DNA of 64,000 nt from FEN-987 sp964598845 (GTDB taxonomy: Archaea > Thermoproteota > Bathyarchaeia > 40CM-2-53-6): the NCBI GenBank assembly GCA_964598845.1, contig CAZRDM010000010.1:20789-84788 (forward strand). The letters are read 5' to 3'. The position numbers and the translations under genes are program-made. Each line of letters begins with the position of its first letter. The first letter of the stretch is position 1. Under the pieces are notes generated by a model that saw nothing but the letters and a program-made list of their open reading frames with translations, searched no databases and was not told the DNA's origin. Below, piece after piece: positions 26,204-34,985 of this stretch.

Positions 26204-26550
26204 GTGCTACAATCCCCAGACACATTCAAGCTCACAATAACCGAGAAAGCCGCAGAGAAGATCAAAGCAGCCATGAAAAAACAAGGAAAGAAAGACGCAA
26301 TCTGCGTGTGTGCATATCCGGCGGCGGTTGCCACGGTTTCCAGTACAGTCTGACTTTCGATAGCAAGAACGACCACGACCATGTCATAGAAGTCCATGGC
26401 GTCAAGATAATTTTCGATGAGCAAAGCGCTCCATACTTGGAGGAGGCTGAGATTGACTACGTAGAGTCAGTCATGGGAGAAGGTTTCATGGTAAACAACC
26501 CAAACGCAGTCGAAACCTGCGGTTGCGGGCACCCCTTCAAAGCTAAGTAG
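26204..26550 (+). pseudogene. IscA/HesB-type iron-sulfur assembly protein with a -1 frameshift
   Basis: The first frame, from GTG 26204 with GGTG seven bases upstream, gives DTFKLTITEKAAEKIKAAMK then KQGKKDA, the N-terminal half of an IscA/ErpA scaffold. The second half continues in the -1 frame from about 26300: LRVCISGGGCHGFQYSLTF, then ending ETCGCGHPFKAK, with all three cluster-ligand cysteines. The halves join perfectly if one base is gained between 26297 and 26302. Either this is a recent inactivating mutation, a sequence error, or recoding. Without the shift the two halves are not usable proteins. Confidence 0.8.
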
Positions 26551-26679
26551 CGCTACCAATCCGCCACCGGACCACTTAGAAAACCTCGCCTCCTTTTCTC
26601 ATAAGAGGGTCACGGAATAGTAGGAGGCCCGAAGCATTGCTCCTTGCAGCGAATTATGTAGCCAATGCGAGAACTGTAT

Positions 26680-28218
26680 TCAGCAGGGCTCGATTGTTGA
26701 TGGTGGTTTGGATGTTATGGCGTAACTCACCCAAGTGACGCCTTGGACTTCCCCGGCTATTCGACTGCTGATTTCCTCTAGGACACCGCTTGGAAGTCTA
26801 GCCCAATCCGCGGTCATACCGTCCAATGAAGTAACAATGCGCACTGTAACCATATGGCCCAATTTTCTCTCATCACCCAAGACTCCAACGGCCAAGTCGT
26901 CACCGACAATTGCAAACGCTTGCCAGATCGAATCGTACAATCCGTGACGCAAGAGAACATCCTCGACTATCATTCCTGCTTCACGGCAAATCCTGAGCTT
27001 CTCTTCCGTTATTTCACCAGTTATCCGAACTGCCAAACCTGGTCCAGGAAATGGGTGCCTTCCAACTATCGCATCTGGTATGCCAAGTTCCTTGGCCAGT
27101 TTCCTGACCTCGTCCTTGTAGAGGAATTTCAACGGTTCAATGGTTCCGAACTTCGACCATTCAGGTATGCCTGCAACATTGTGGTGGGTCTTGATCCTAG
27201 AAGCGGGGCTCCCAGTTCCCGCGCTCTCAATTACGTCCGGGTAAAGCGTCCCCTGAGCCAGCCATCGAAAAGTTCCAAGCTTAGCGCTTTCTTCGGTGAA
27301 GACCTTGATGAACTCCTCGCCGATGATCTTGCGCTTCTCCTCAGGATCTTTGACTCCTCTTAGTCGTTCAAGAAAACGCTTGGATGCCTCCACATTGTGG
27401 AGATTGAGGTTGAGATCTTCCTTCAGAGTCTTTAGGATAAGCTTCTCTTCATCCATTCTTAGTAATCCGTGATTCACAAAGACGCATGATAACTTGTCAC
27501 CTACGGCTCGCTGCACTAGCACTGCCGTTGTGGTTGAATCTATGCCTCCGCTAACGGCACATAATACCCTGTCATTCCCGACCTCTGAACGAATATGATT
27601 GACTGTCGTTTCGATGATTGACTGTGAAGTCCAAGTTGGCGAACAGCCACTTATGACATTGGCAAAATTCTTGATGATATCGATTCCCCTCTCTGTATGC
27701 GCCACCTCCGGATGGAATTGAACGCCATACAGACGCCGTGATGACTCACGGATTGCAGCCGTGAAGCAGTTCTCCGAGCTCGCTATGACTTCGAATCCCT
27801 TCGGAAGCTCCTCAGCATAATCCCCGTGACTCATCCATGAAACAATAGACCCACCGATGCCGCTGAACAGATCAGTTGAATCTCTGATTTCTAGCGGAGT
27901 CTTCCCATATTCGCGGCGCTTGGTGGCTTTGACCCTACCTCCGAGCATTTGGACCATGAGCTGCAGACCGTAGCAGATGCCGAGAACGGGTATCCCCTGC
28001 TGGAAAATCTGAGGATCGCATTTAGGGGCATTTTCGTCGTAGACGCTTGCAGGTCCTCCGGAGAGTACAACGCCCTTCGCGTTTATTCTGAGGAGCTCTT
28101 TCGCGGGAGTTGTGTAGTGAAGAAGCTCCGAATAGACTTCACATTCCCTTATCCGCCGAGTGATAAGATGAGAGTACTGTCCCCCAAAATCAAGGACAGC
28201 AACCACTTCTCTCGGCAT
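26680..28218 (-). CDS. guaA: GMP synthase (glutamine-hydrolysing), single chain
   Basis: Converts XMP to GMP with glutamine. The 512-aa protein carries both activities. An N-terminal class I amidotransferase starts VVAVLDFGGQYSHLI and has the nucleophile in LGICYGLQ and VQFHPEVAHT. The ATP pyrophosphatase has AVSGGIDSTTTAVL, and the C-terminal dimerisation domain has RHPFPGPGLAVR. Many euryarchaea split these into two genes; here they are fused. The sequence ends SKPPSTIEPC, a slightly altered form of the usual PPATIEWE ending. ATG start at 28218. Confidence 0.95.
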   Translation of the reverse strand: MPREVVAVLDFGGQYSHLITRRIRECEVYSELLHYTTPAKELLRINAKGVVLSGGPASVYDENAPKCDPQIFQQGIPVLGICYGLQLMVQMLGGRVKATKRREYGKTPLEIRDSTDLFSGIGGSIVSWMSHGDYAEELPKGFEVIASSENCFTAAIRESSRRLYGVQFHPEVAHTERGIDIIKNFANVISGCSPTWTSQSIIETTVNHIRSEVGNDRVLCAVSGGIDSTTTAVLVQRAVGDKLSCVFVNHGLLRMDEEKLILKTLKEDLNLNLHNVEASKRFLERLRGVKDPEEKRKIIGEEFIKVFTEESAKLGTFRWLAQGTLYPDVIESAGTGSPASRIKTHHNVAGIPEWSKFGTIEPLKFLYKDEVRKLAKELGIPDAIVGRHPFPGPGLAVRITGEITEEKLRICREAGMIVEDVLLRHGLYDSIWQAFAIVGDDLAVGVLGDERKLGHMVTVRIVTSLDGMTADWARLPSGVLEEISSRIAGEVQGVTWVSYAITSKPPSTIEPC

Positions 28219-28278
28219 CGCCCATCAATCACTCATGTAGGTATTGCAACATTAACGTTGCCACAAGGAGGTTTGGGA

Positions 28279-28821
28279 TCATTTGATTCTCTTGAGACCT
28301 GTCGGATACCTTAGCGCTAGGTCTGCGTACGCGTCCTTGTACTTGTTCCAGAGTTGTTTGTCTGACTCTGTAACATCTCGAACGATCTTGGCAGGGATAC
28401 CCACGGCCACTTTTCCGTCAGGGATTGATTGACCGATCGTCACGACAGCGCCTTCGCCGATAATGCTCCACACGCCGACCACGGCGTAGTCGCTGACGAC
28501 CGCTCCAACCCCTATCACGGCATACTCCTTTATGGTGCAATTGTGTAGCAGCGCACCATGGCCGACCTGGACATGGCTTCCAACTTCACATTTCTCGTTA
28601 ATGCGTGCGTGTAAGACACAGTTTTCCTGAACACTCGTTCTATCGCCGATTACGACTTTTCCATAGTCGCCCCTAATTCTGGCGCCTGGACCTATGTAGC
28701 ACTGTTCTCCAATTATTACATCACCAACGACCTTGGCATCTTCGTCCACGTAGGCGGATGTAGCGATCGATGGCACGCGTCCTTCGAATTCAAAAATGCC
28801 CAAGTATCTTCCCGACCCCAT
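28279..28821 (-). CDS. Gamma-carbonic anhydrase-like left-handed beta-helix protein
   Basis: A 180-aa hexapeptide-repeat protein of the YrdA/PaaY/gamma-CA family. Repeats of the form I-GE-YIGPGARIRGD run from residue 20 to 135, followed by a C-terminal helix. The three metal-binding histidines appear in LHAR, HVQVGHGA and LLHNCT. The family contains true carbonic anhydrases and CoA thioesterase-like or orphan members; the sequence alone does not decide. ATG 28821. It reads in the same direction as guaA, 60 bases ahead of it. Confidence 0.85.
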   Translation of the reverse strand: MGSGRYLGIFEFEGRVPSIATSAYVDEDAKVVGDVIIGEQCYIGPGARIRGDYGKVVIGDRTSVQENCVLHARINEKCEVGSHVQVGHGALLHNCTIKEYAVIGVGAVVSDYAVVGVWSIIGEGAVVTIGQSIPDGKVAVGIPAKIVRDVTESDKQLWNKYKDAYADLALRYPTGLKRIK

Positions 28822-29034
28822 TTCCTCAATCGAAGCTTATCGCAGCTAATGGGACGTGAGCATGCCACCTGCTATATTCGTTTTACCCGTCATCATGTAT
28901 CCAGCGTAAACGGTTCCACGAATTCAAGAACGATCACATCTAGCCCGATACCACCGATACAAGCCAACTTTGATGATGCATCCGTGATGCTGAAACATTG
29001 ATATACGATATTGGGGGAACCCCGTCTTCAAGGC

Positions 29035-29586
29035 ATGTCATTGCTTCGAGCGATTTCGGATCTGGTAACACGGAAAATCATACCTAGGAACCTGAGATAT
29101 CGTTTTGCGCGATCAGGCCACGGGAGAGAATTCGATCATCTTGCGGCTTACAGGGAGCAAAGTGGTTCGGAGCATTGCCCTTGCTGTAGAATGCCCCTTG
29201 TGACGAAGACAGAGAATCACCTGACAATGTCGCACAACGTGCGAACTTGTCAACTTGTCAACCTAGCGCTTGCGAACTTAGGCATAAGCCTTGACCAATG
29301 CGTGCAGGTGAGGATCTACCCGTATTTCGGACCGTTGAAAGGATACTACTCTCCAGCGAATCCGTTCACAATTCACATTTCGGAAGAGATGTACCAGCTG
29401 TTCCCCGAATATGTCATCTTCCATGAGACGAAACATTTGGTTGACTGCCTGGGGAAAGGATGGAGTGAGGAGAGTTCACCTGACCCGTTTGCCCGCGAGT
29501 TGTGCGGGAGGTATGGGTTCAGATGCCCGCCTCCGCACCAATCTGTCGCTATGATTAATCTCACTGGCGTGCAGATGTCCTGTTAG
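29035..29586 (+). CDS. Putative HExxH metalloprotease with N-terminal Cys cluster
   Basis: I do not recognise the family. From ATG 29035 (183 aa) the protein has a basic N-terminal region, a Cys motif HCPCCRMPL (47-55), a helix, then EYVIFHETKHLVDC with an HExxH zinc site (H130, E131, H134), the classic zincin pattern. The tail ELCGRYGFRCPPPHQ has further Cys and His. There is no signal peptide, so it probably acts inside the cell. An upstream TTG at 29011 would add eight residues. A TATA-like GATATACGATATT lies about 35 bases upstream of the ATG. Confidence 0.6.
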   Translation: MSLLRAISDLVTRKIIPRNLRYRFARSGHGREFDHLAAYREQSGSEHCPCCRMPLVTKTENHLTMSHNVRTCQLVNLALANLGISLDQCVQVRIYPYFGPLKGYYSPANPFTIHISEEMYQLFPEYVIFHETKHLVDCLGKGWSEESSPDPFARELCGRYGFRCPPPHQSVAMINLTGVQMSC

Positions 29587-29676
29587 CTTGTCCGGTACGC
29601 TGACTCACGATGCAGATTGGGAAACGCTAGTCAGGTCAGAGCTCTTCGCTTCACGAAGTCACAGTTGCGTTAACTC

Positions 29677-30072
29677 TCAACTCAAAACGTACAGCTTTAT
29701 CTTCTCTTCCAGTTGGCTCTTCGGAAGTGCTCCCACTATCCTATCTACTTCTTCCCCGTTCTTCATGACGAGCAGTGTAGGGATGGCCATGATACCGAAC
29801 CGCTGTGCGGTCTCCGGATTTTCGTCAACATTCAACTTGCCAAAGACTATCTTACCGCTGTATTCCTTCGCCAGCGCCTCAACAATCGGAGCGATGGCGC
29901 GGCAAGGGGCGCACCAAGCGGCCCAACAGTCTACAACCAACAACGGGTAGGTCTTCACAGTCTGGTCGAAATTCCTATCGCTAACCACAATGGGCCTGTC
30001 AATGCTGGGTGTTGACATTTTCTCCATTAGTTCACGCATCTTCCTTGTTCGTATGTCGTCAAGCTCATCCAA
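29677..30072 (-). CDS. Thioredoxin
   Basis: A 131-aa thioredoxin with the active site WCAPC (C54, C57), cis-Pro in MAIPTLLV and a normal fold. It is extended by about 30 residues at the N-terminus (LDELDDIRTRKMRELMEKM), a charged helix seen on some archaeal thioredoxins. TTG start. No reductase is nearby. Confidence 0.92.
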   Translation of the reverse strand: MDELDDIRTRKMRELMEKMSTPSIDRPIVVSDRNFDQTVKTYPLLVVDCWAAWCAPCRAIAPIVEALAKEYSGKIVFGKLNVDENPETAQRFGIMAIPTLLVMKNGEEVDRIVGALPKSQLEEKIKLYVLS

Positions 30073-30405
30073 AGTTGGACCTCTTTCGAGAGCTCAGGCG
30101 ACACAGTAATCATTTGTTATAAACATACCCTGCGACTAACTCAATTGATACTACGCATTAACACCATAGACTTCTGCGAAGATCAAACCAAAAACCCGAC
30201 CTGATCATTGAAGTCACATCGAAGATGGGGGCACTGGCTGGAAGGATTAGTCAGAAACGCTGCTTTCGCTCGGGATATCGTAAGCAACCGGAGGCCGTGT
30301 CGGAGTACTTGATGAATTCCGCGAGCTTCTCTGAGAATTCTTGGAAATACTTTCCGCATCAACCTTAAGAACGGTCGCGTGGAAGGTTTCAACTTGTGAG
30401 AGCTG
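30073..30405. other. Intergenic stretch, no gene seen
   Basis: About 330 bases between divergent genes (thioredoxin leftwards, acyl-CoA dehydrogenase rightwards). It must hold both promoters; AT-rich patches near 30115-30125 fit the thioredoxin side. No coding pattern. Confidence 0.4.
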
Positions 30406-31554
30406 TTGGGTCTTGATTTTGATTTCAGCGAAGAACAGGAACTCTTCAGAAGAACGATCCGCGAATTCGCTAGAAAGGAGATTGCTCCGAGAGTTAGGGG
30501 ATATGAACGTAAGAGAGAGTTTCCCTGGGAAATCTACAGAAAGATGGGACAGAATGGGCTTCTAGGTCTACGATTCCCCAGAGAGTACGGAGGTCAAGAC
30601 GCAGACGCTGTCACGATGGGAATCCTAGTCGAAGAACTGGCTCGAGTTGGGTGGCAGATACCCCTCGGGGACATCATGGGAGAAATCCTTGCGCTTCACG
30701 GCTCTGAAGAGTTGAAGTCAGAGTGGCTTCCCCCGTTGGCAAAGGGCGAAAAGATTCTCGGAGTGGCCAACACCGAGCCCTCCGCGGGCTCCGACGCCGC
30801 AGCAATCATCACGCGTGCAGTGCGGCAAGGTGAGCACTATGTCCTCAAAGGAGAAAAGCAGTACATCACAGGCATCAATGAGTGTGCGGCATACTGCGTT
30901 CTGGCAAAGACGGATCCAGACAAGGGTTCGAAGGGAGTGAGCATGTTCTTGGTTGAGATGAACCGACCGGGGGTTGAGAAATACGATCTTGACGCTTTGG
31001 GCTGGAGGCTTTTCTCCTTTGGGGGCATCGTTCTCAAAGATGTCAAGATTCCCGCAACGAATCTGATCGGAGAGGAAAATCGAGGTTTCACCTACGTAAT
31101 GGAAACATTCGATCTGATGCGTACGCTGCTTGGCATATGGTGTGTCGGTATGGCTGAGGGGGCGCTTGATGAGAATATTGAATACGTGAAGCAGCGAAGC
31201 GCGTTTGGACGCCTGATAGCGAAATTTGAGTCGGTTCAATCCCGCATAGTTGATGGCTACACCCGACTTGAAGCAGCGCGGCTACTTTGCTACAGAACAC
31301 TCTGGTTGAAAGATAAGGGCCACAAGATTACGAAGGACTCAGCCATGATCAAATGGTACACTCCTGAGGTTGCCTTCGATGTGGTGAACGACTGCCTGCA
31401 AAATCGAGGGGCAATCGGATTCACAACAGAATGTATGGACGAATACCGATTGCGAGAAATTCGAGGTGCGATGATAGGCGACGGAACTGCCGACATCAAC
31501 AAGATCATTGTTGCACGTGAGTTGCTAGGCAGGGAGTTCTTGCCCTATCGGTAA
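30406..31554 (+). CDS. Acyl-CoA dehydrogenase
   Basis: FAD-dependent alpha,beta-dehydrogenation of an acyl-CoA. The 382-aa protein has the standard order: N-terminal helical domain (LDFDFSEEQELFRRTIREFA), the flavin-binding beta domain with NTEPSAGSDAAAI and GEKQYITG, and the C-terminal helical domain with RSAFGRLIAKFESVQ and the DGTADINKIIVARELLG ending. TTG start with GTGAGAG just upstream. It stands alone, with no ETF, thiolase or CoA ligase nearby, so the substrate (fatty or amino-acid derived) is open. Histidine ammonia-lyase elsewhere in the window fits amino-acid use. Confidence 0.92.
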   Translation: MGLDFDFSEEQELFRRTIREFARKEIAPRVRGYERKREFPWEIYRKMGQNGLLGLRFPREYGGQDADAVTMGILVEELARVGWQIPLGDIMGEILALHGSEELKSEWLPPLAKGEKILGVANTEPSAGSDAAAIITRAVRQGEHYVLKGEKQYITGINECAAYCVLAKTDPDKGSKGVSMFLVEMNRPGVEKYDLDALGWRLFSFGGIVLKDVKIPATNLIGEENRGFTYVMETFDLMRTLLGIWCVGMAEGALDENIEYVKQRSAFGRLIAKFESVQSRIVDGYTRLEAARLLCYRTLWLKDKGHKITKDSAMIKWYTPEVAFDVVNDCLQNRGAIGFTTECMDEYRLREIRGAMIGDGTADINKIIVARELLGREFLPYR

Positions 31555-31717
31555 GAACATGTGCCATTCGGATCTGCAGAATCTTACGCGGTATCAACAG
31601 GAGATGCTGGCGAATCGCAGACCATTAGTGACGACGCTATCTCGTGCCCTTCTAATAGGAGGTCGCTAAAGATGCCGGCCTCTATTGGCCGGACCAATCA
31701 GTCTTGAGAACCGAATC

Positions 31718-31954
31718 CTACTTCCCCTCGCTGACGATGGTTGTCAAAGTCGAGCGTATTTTGTCCAGTCTCCGAATCTTCCAAGTAATCACTTCTTTCA
31801 GACGATCCATAGATTCAGTCTCAACCTTTGCAACAATGTCGTAAACACCGTATACGAAGTATGATTCCTTGACCTCAGGGACTTGACGGAGGCTCTTCAA
31901 GACATCATTTTCTGCACCTGCGTCAATATTCATAAAGACGAAAGCTTTCGGCAT
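31718..31954 (-). CDS. Stand-alone Lrp/AsnC ligand-binding (RAM) domain protein
   Basis: A 78-aa protein, MPKAFVFMNIDAGAENDVLK, continuing VPEVKESYFVYGVYDIVAKV. This is the effector-binding half of Lrp/AsnC regulators without the HTH. ATG 31954 is chosen because the RAM fold begins there. Such proteins oligomerise and sense amino acids, perhaps by joining full-length Lrp. A second one is at 56848-57078. Confidence 0.82.
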   Translation of the reverse strand: MPKAFVFMNIDAGAENDVLKSLRQVPEVKESYFVYGVYDIVAKVETESMDRLKEVITWKIRRLDKIRSTLTTIVSEGK

Positions 31955-32040
31955 TGAGGCAAACCCCATGCAAGAGTACGGTTGACGAAGATTAAGAGAT
32001 TATCTATGAGGGCGTATTCCAGCCGGAGGGGGACGGACAG

Positions 32041-32913
32041 TTGTCGACACAGCCGGAAGTCATGATTCAGCGTATTGAGGAGCTTGTTCGAAGACGATTG
32101 ACAACGGACAGAAGGATGAGTTACGGATGGTTGATTGTCCCTCTTCTTCCAATTCTAGTGGGAATAGCGCTTGCCGCGTCTCTAGTGCGGGTAATCATTT
32201 CCCTAGTCCCCGAATTCAGCAGCTTTGAACAGCCTCAAGAAGCATCGCGCCTATTCGGGGAAATTTTCGTGCTTTATGGAGTAGCGATCATGTCGCTATT
32301 CCTTGTACTTTTGCTGGGCGCATTTGCACTTTACAACCTTCTCGATCGAAGAAATGCCCATTTCAGGAGACAGCAACAGCTCTTCGTTACCCTCGCAAAG
32401 TATCTTGCAACCAAGGCCGGAGTAAGTTCAAGTTCGAAGCTGACGCTGATAGCCGAGGACTCCGTCTTCGAGGAGCAAGAGAGACCAGCCGGGCTTTGGT
32501 CAATACTGTATGTTTTCGTTACACCAATCATCGGTCTTGTAGTTGCTTACAACCTTACACAAGACCTGCGCAAGCACGAGGAACGACAGTCAAACTATTA
32601 CCAAGTCCTCCTAGGCACTCTCGGCGAGATAGGCATTACAGCCACCCCGATGTCCCTGTACAAGTCGCACAAGAGGGATCCACTGTTGTACATAATACTG
32701 ACAGCCATCACAGGTGGGATTTTCTGGATATACTGGTTCTACACGCTTCTCAAAGACTACAACGAACACTTCGCGGACCATTCGTCCTTCGAAGAGCAAC
32801 TTCTTGCCGCGCTCAAACCAACAACGCCGCCGAGGGTCTGCGCGGCATGCGGGGGCTCAGTACCTGAGAACGCAAGATTCTGTCCATACTGTGGGGCCGC
32901 ACAAAGAAGCTAG
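32041..32913 (+). CDS. Membrane protein with C-terminal zinc ribbon (DUF4234-like)
   Basis: 290 aa. Four hydrophobic segments lie at about 28-56, 78-100, 155-174 and 214-237. The last (LLYIILTAITGGIFWIYWFYTLL) has the DUF4234-like pattern. The C-terminus is a zinc ribbon, CAACGGSVPENARFCPYCG, facing the cytoplasm. TTG start. The downstream SpoIIM-like gene follows after 10 bases and is probably cotranscribed. Function unknown. Confidence 0.75.
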   Translation: MSTQPEVMIQRIEELVRRRLTTDRRMSYGWLIVPLLPILVGIALAASLVRVIISLVPEFSSFEQPQEASRLFGEIFVLYGVAIMSLFLVLLLGAFALYNLLDRRNAHFRRQQQLFVTLAKYLATKAGVSSSSKLTLIAEDSVFEEQERPAGLWSILYVFVTPIIGLVVAYNLTQDLRKHEERQSNYYQVLLGTLGEIGITATPMSLYKSHKRDPLLYIILTAITGGIFWIYWFYTLLKDYNEHFADHSSFEEQLLAALKPTTPPRVCAACGGSVPENARFCPYCGAAQRS

Positions 32914-32923
32914 GGTGACTTCG

Positions 32924-33556
32924 ATGAGATTTCCCTCGAAGATAGGTTTCGTGTTTAAGCGCAACAAACTGTTGATCGGAGTGATTGCCCTCACATTTGT
33001 GTCTATTATGACCGTCTCAACGGTAGTCGCCTATGTGATCTTCCTAACGTCTCCCGACCTGGTTAGCGGGCTTCGAGATATCTTCGGAACAGCCAAAGGA
33101 TATCTTGCTCCGCCTCCTCCATACACGAATGAACTCTACCGACTCATTTTCCTGAACAACATAGGTCATTTCTGGAACCCGCTTCGCGCACTGGTTTGGC
33201 TACCCTTTGTCGGCGCCTACAGCTTGGGTTACGAACTGCTTCTGAACGCGATCCTAATCGGAGGCGTAGCATCTTTCACCACTCTGACTAGGGGGGCCGT
33301 CTACACCGTCGCGGGATTGACCCCACACGGGATAATTGAGATCCCAGCATTCATCCTAGAATTTGCTGGGTTGGCGCGGTGGCATGTTACCACCACAAAA
33401 GCGATTTACGCAAAATTGAGCGGCCGGAATGTTGACCGACCGCTACTTCTAGAGGGAATAAAGGATACTATGGTGTTGTCGCTGTTCTCAGTTGTGTTGT
33501 TTGCCGTGGCGGCATACATTGAGGCGTTCGTTACTCCACGTTTCTTGGGACTTTAG
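32924..33556 (+). CDS. Stage II sporulation protein M-like (SpoIIM/DUF95) membrane protein
   Basis: 210 aa with about five membrane segments. It contains LYRLIFLNNIGHFWNPLRAL and LTPHGIIEIPAFILE, the pattern (NN...and PHGxxEIPA) of the SpoIIM/DUF95 family widespread in archaea. ATG 32924 is set by GGGTGA six bases upstream. Probably translated with the preceding zinc-ribbon membrane protein. Its last four bases overlap the convergent SIMPL gene. Confidence 0.82.
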   Translation: MRFPSKIGFVFKRNKLLIGVIALTFVSIMTVSTVVAYVIFLTSPDLVSGLRDIFGTAKGYLAPPPPYTNELYRLIFLNNIGHFWNPLRALVWLPFVGAYSLGYELLLNAILIGGVASFTTLTRGAVYTVAGLTPHGIIEIPAFILEFAGLARWHVTTTKAIYAKLSGRNVDRPLLLEGIKDTMVLSLFSVVLFAVAAYIEAFVTPRFLGL

Positions 33557-34296
33557 GCGAATTCGTAAGTGACTTGAACTGTGGCAGTAATCTCGACCGT
33601 ACCGGGCTGGATCGGTGTAGCAGGGACTGCCTGGGCTAGCTTCTCGAAAGTTGGCTGGAATGTGTAACCTGGTGTCACGGAGATGGGCCCGACCATCTTG
33701 ACTCCAAGACTTGTGGTCATCGCCTTTGCTTTGGCATCAGCATCTTGAATCGCCAGTTGCAGAGCTTGACTTTGGAGTGTCGCCAATGTCGAAGTTGAAA
33801 GCGTGAAGATTACTCCCTGTACTTCGTTCGCTCCCGCCATCAGTGCAACATCCAAGACCTTTCCTACTGAAGCCAAGTCTGTTAACGTGACTTGTATTGC
33901 ATTGCGAGCTACGTATCCTAGAATTCTCGGCGGAGTAGTCTGATCGGGTTTACTTTCGTATATTGGAGTCAAGGAGTACGATGAGGTTTCTATGGAGTCC
34001 TTGCCGATCCCAGCATTGACAAGCGCTTCCATGACCTTGGACATGATAGCCGCATTGTCACTGGTCGCCTGAGTTGCTGATGCTGCCTGTGTCTGAACAG
34101 CGAGGAGTAAGACGGCTTCATCTGGGTTTGCTGATACCGTACCTACACCGGTAACTTGAAGCGTCTTCGTTATCGGAGTCGGAGGGATGACTTGTGGCCC
34201 TAGTGGTCTCGTCAGGGTTATGGCGCTGATAAGAACCATTGCTACTATTGCAATGGCAGCGAGATAGTAGATTCTTCGTGCCGCAATTTCACTCAT
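33553..34296 (-). CDS. SIMPL-domain (YggE/DUF541) exported protein
   Basis: 247 aa. An N-terminal membrane anchor (YYLAAIAIVAMVLISAITL) is followed by a SIMPL domain opening LQVTGVGTVSANPDEAVLLL and ending TVEITATVQVTYEF. Bacterial members are periplasmic and linked to oxidative stress; the archaeal role is unknown. ATG with GGGAGGTG upstream, a strong ribosome site. Confidence 0.85.
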   Translation of the reverse strand: MSEIAARRIYYLAAIAIVAMVLISAITLTRPLGPQVIPPTPITKTLQVTGVGTVSANPDEAVLLLAVQTQAASATQATSDNAAIMSKVMEALVNAGIGKDSIETSSYSLTPIYESKPDQTTPPRILGYVARNAIQVTLTDLASVGKVLDVALMAGANEVQGVIFTLSTSTLATLQSQALQLAIQDADAKAKAMTTSLGVKMVGPISVTPGYTFQPTFEKLAQAVPATPIQPGTVEITATVQVTYEFA

Positions 34297-34553
34297 TCAA
34301 AGCACCTCCCTTTTTCCTGGATGATTGGTGAAGGAACACTCCCTGCCATAACCTCATGGTTTTGAACATGGCGTTCATGTTTTAGAACACCCGAGGGGAC
34401 ACTCGCTGCAAAGTCCCCTAACGCTGGGGGAGAGGATATTTAATGGACAGGGATATGGTGAAAGGACACCCCTCCGTTGTCGTTTTCGTTACACTTGGCA
34501 GCTGAAATTTTATCTGGCCAGAGGCGAGGTAGGCGTCGAATTCGTGGTCGCAC
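34297..34553. promoter_or_regulatory. Repeat-rich divergent promoter region
   Basis: The space between the SIMPL gene (leftwards) and the JAMM gene (rightwards) holds three imperfect copies of a GRGGAMACYC-like motif: 34327-34345, 34392-34409 and 34457-34475. It also has an inverted repeat AACATG-gcgtt-CATGTT (34365-34381), a GGGGAC/GTCCCC hairpin (34395-34418) and a TATA-like ATATTTAA (34436-34443). Confidence 0.45.
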
Positions 34554-34985
34554 TTGTTCAAACTCTTCATAACCAGTCGCGTAATTGACCAGATATCGCG
34601 TGACGTGAGTCGACCCTACGAACGTATAGGACTATTGATGGGTACTTTGGAGAACGGATCGCTTTGGGTCAATGACATAATTCCCGCTGGTGGTGAGATG
34701 AGTGAGGTTTCTTGCGTTTTTCCTCCGGAGCGACTTGCGGAGGTCGCGCACGATATGATCGAGGGGAGGATAGAGGGGCGGATAGTTGGTTGGTATCATT
34801 CTCACCCAGGACATGGCTTGTTCCTGTCGCAGACAGATTTAGACACACACATGCGCTTCTACCAGTTCTCACCTTACGCGATATCACTGGTTGTTGACCC
34901 TAAGTCGCGAGAGTTTGGAATCTGGATTTATGAGAACGGCGTCGGGGTAGTGCAATTGCCAGCCAATCTTATTCACATCATTTGA
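34554..34985 (+). CDS. JAMM/MPN+ metalloprotease (possible desampylase)
   Basis: A 143-aa protein with a complete JAMM zinc site: E23 (PYERIGLLMG), H82 and H84 in HSHPGHG, and S92 and D95 in SQTD. Archaeal JAMM proteins of this size remove SAMP/MoaD-like modifiers from proteins (HvJAMM1-type). A MoaD/ThiS-like Gly-Gly protein is encoded at 8465-8758, a possible substrate. TTG start. It overlaps the convergent HD-domain gene by eight bases. Confidence 0.85.
   Translation: MFKLFITSRVIDQISRDVSRPYERIGLLMGTLENGSLWVNDIIPAGGEMSEVSCVFPPERLAEVAHDMIEGRIEGRIVGWYHSHPGHGLFLSQTDLDTHMRFYQFSPYAISLVVDPKSREFGIWIYENGVGVVQLPANLIHII

Noticed and set aside
26275..26281. Programmed -1 frameshift at the A-run in the IscA gene
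   Set aside because: The run is not a canonical slippery heptamer in frame, and the protein similarity keeps the first frame until about 26299, past the run.
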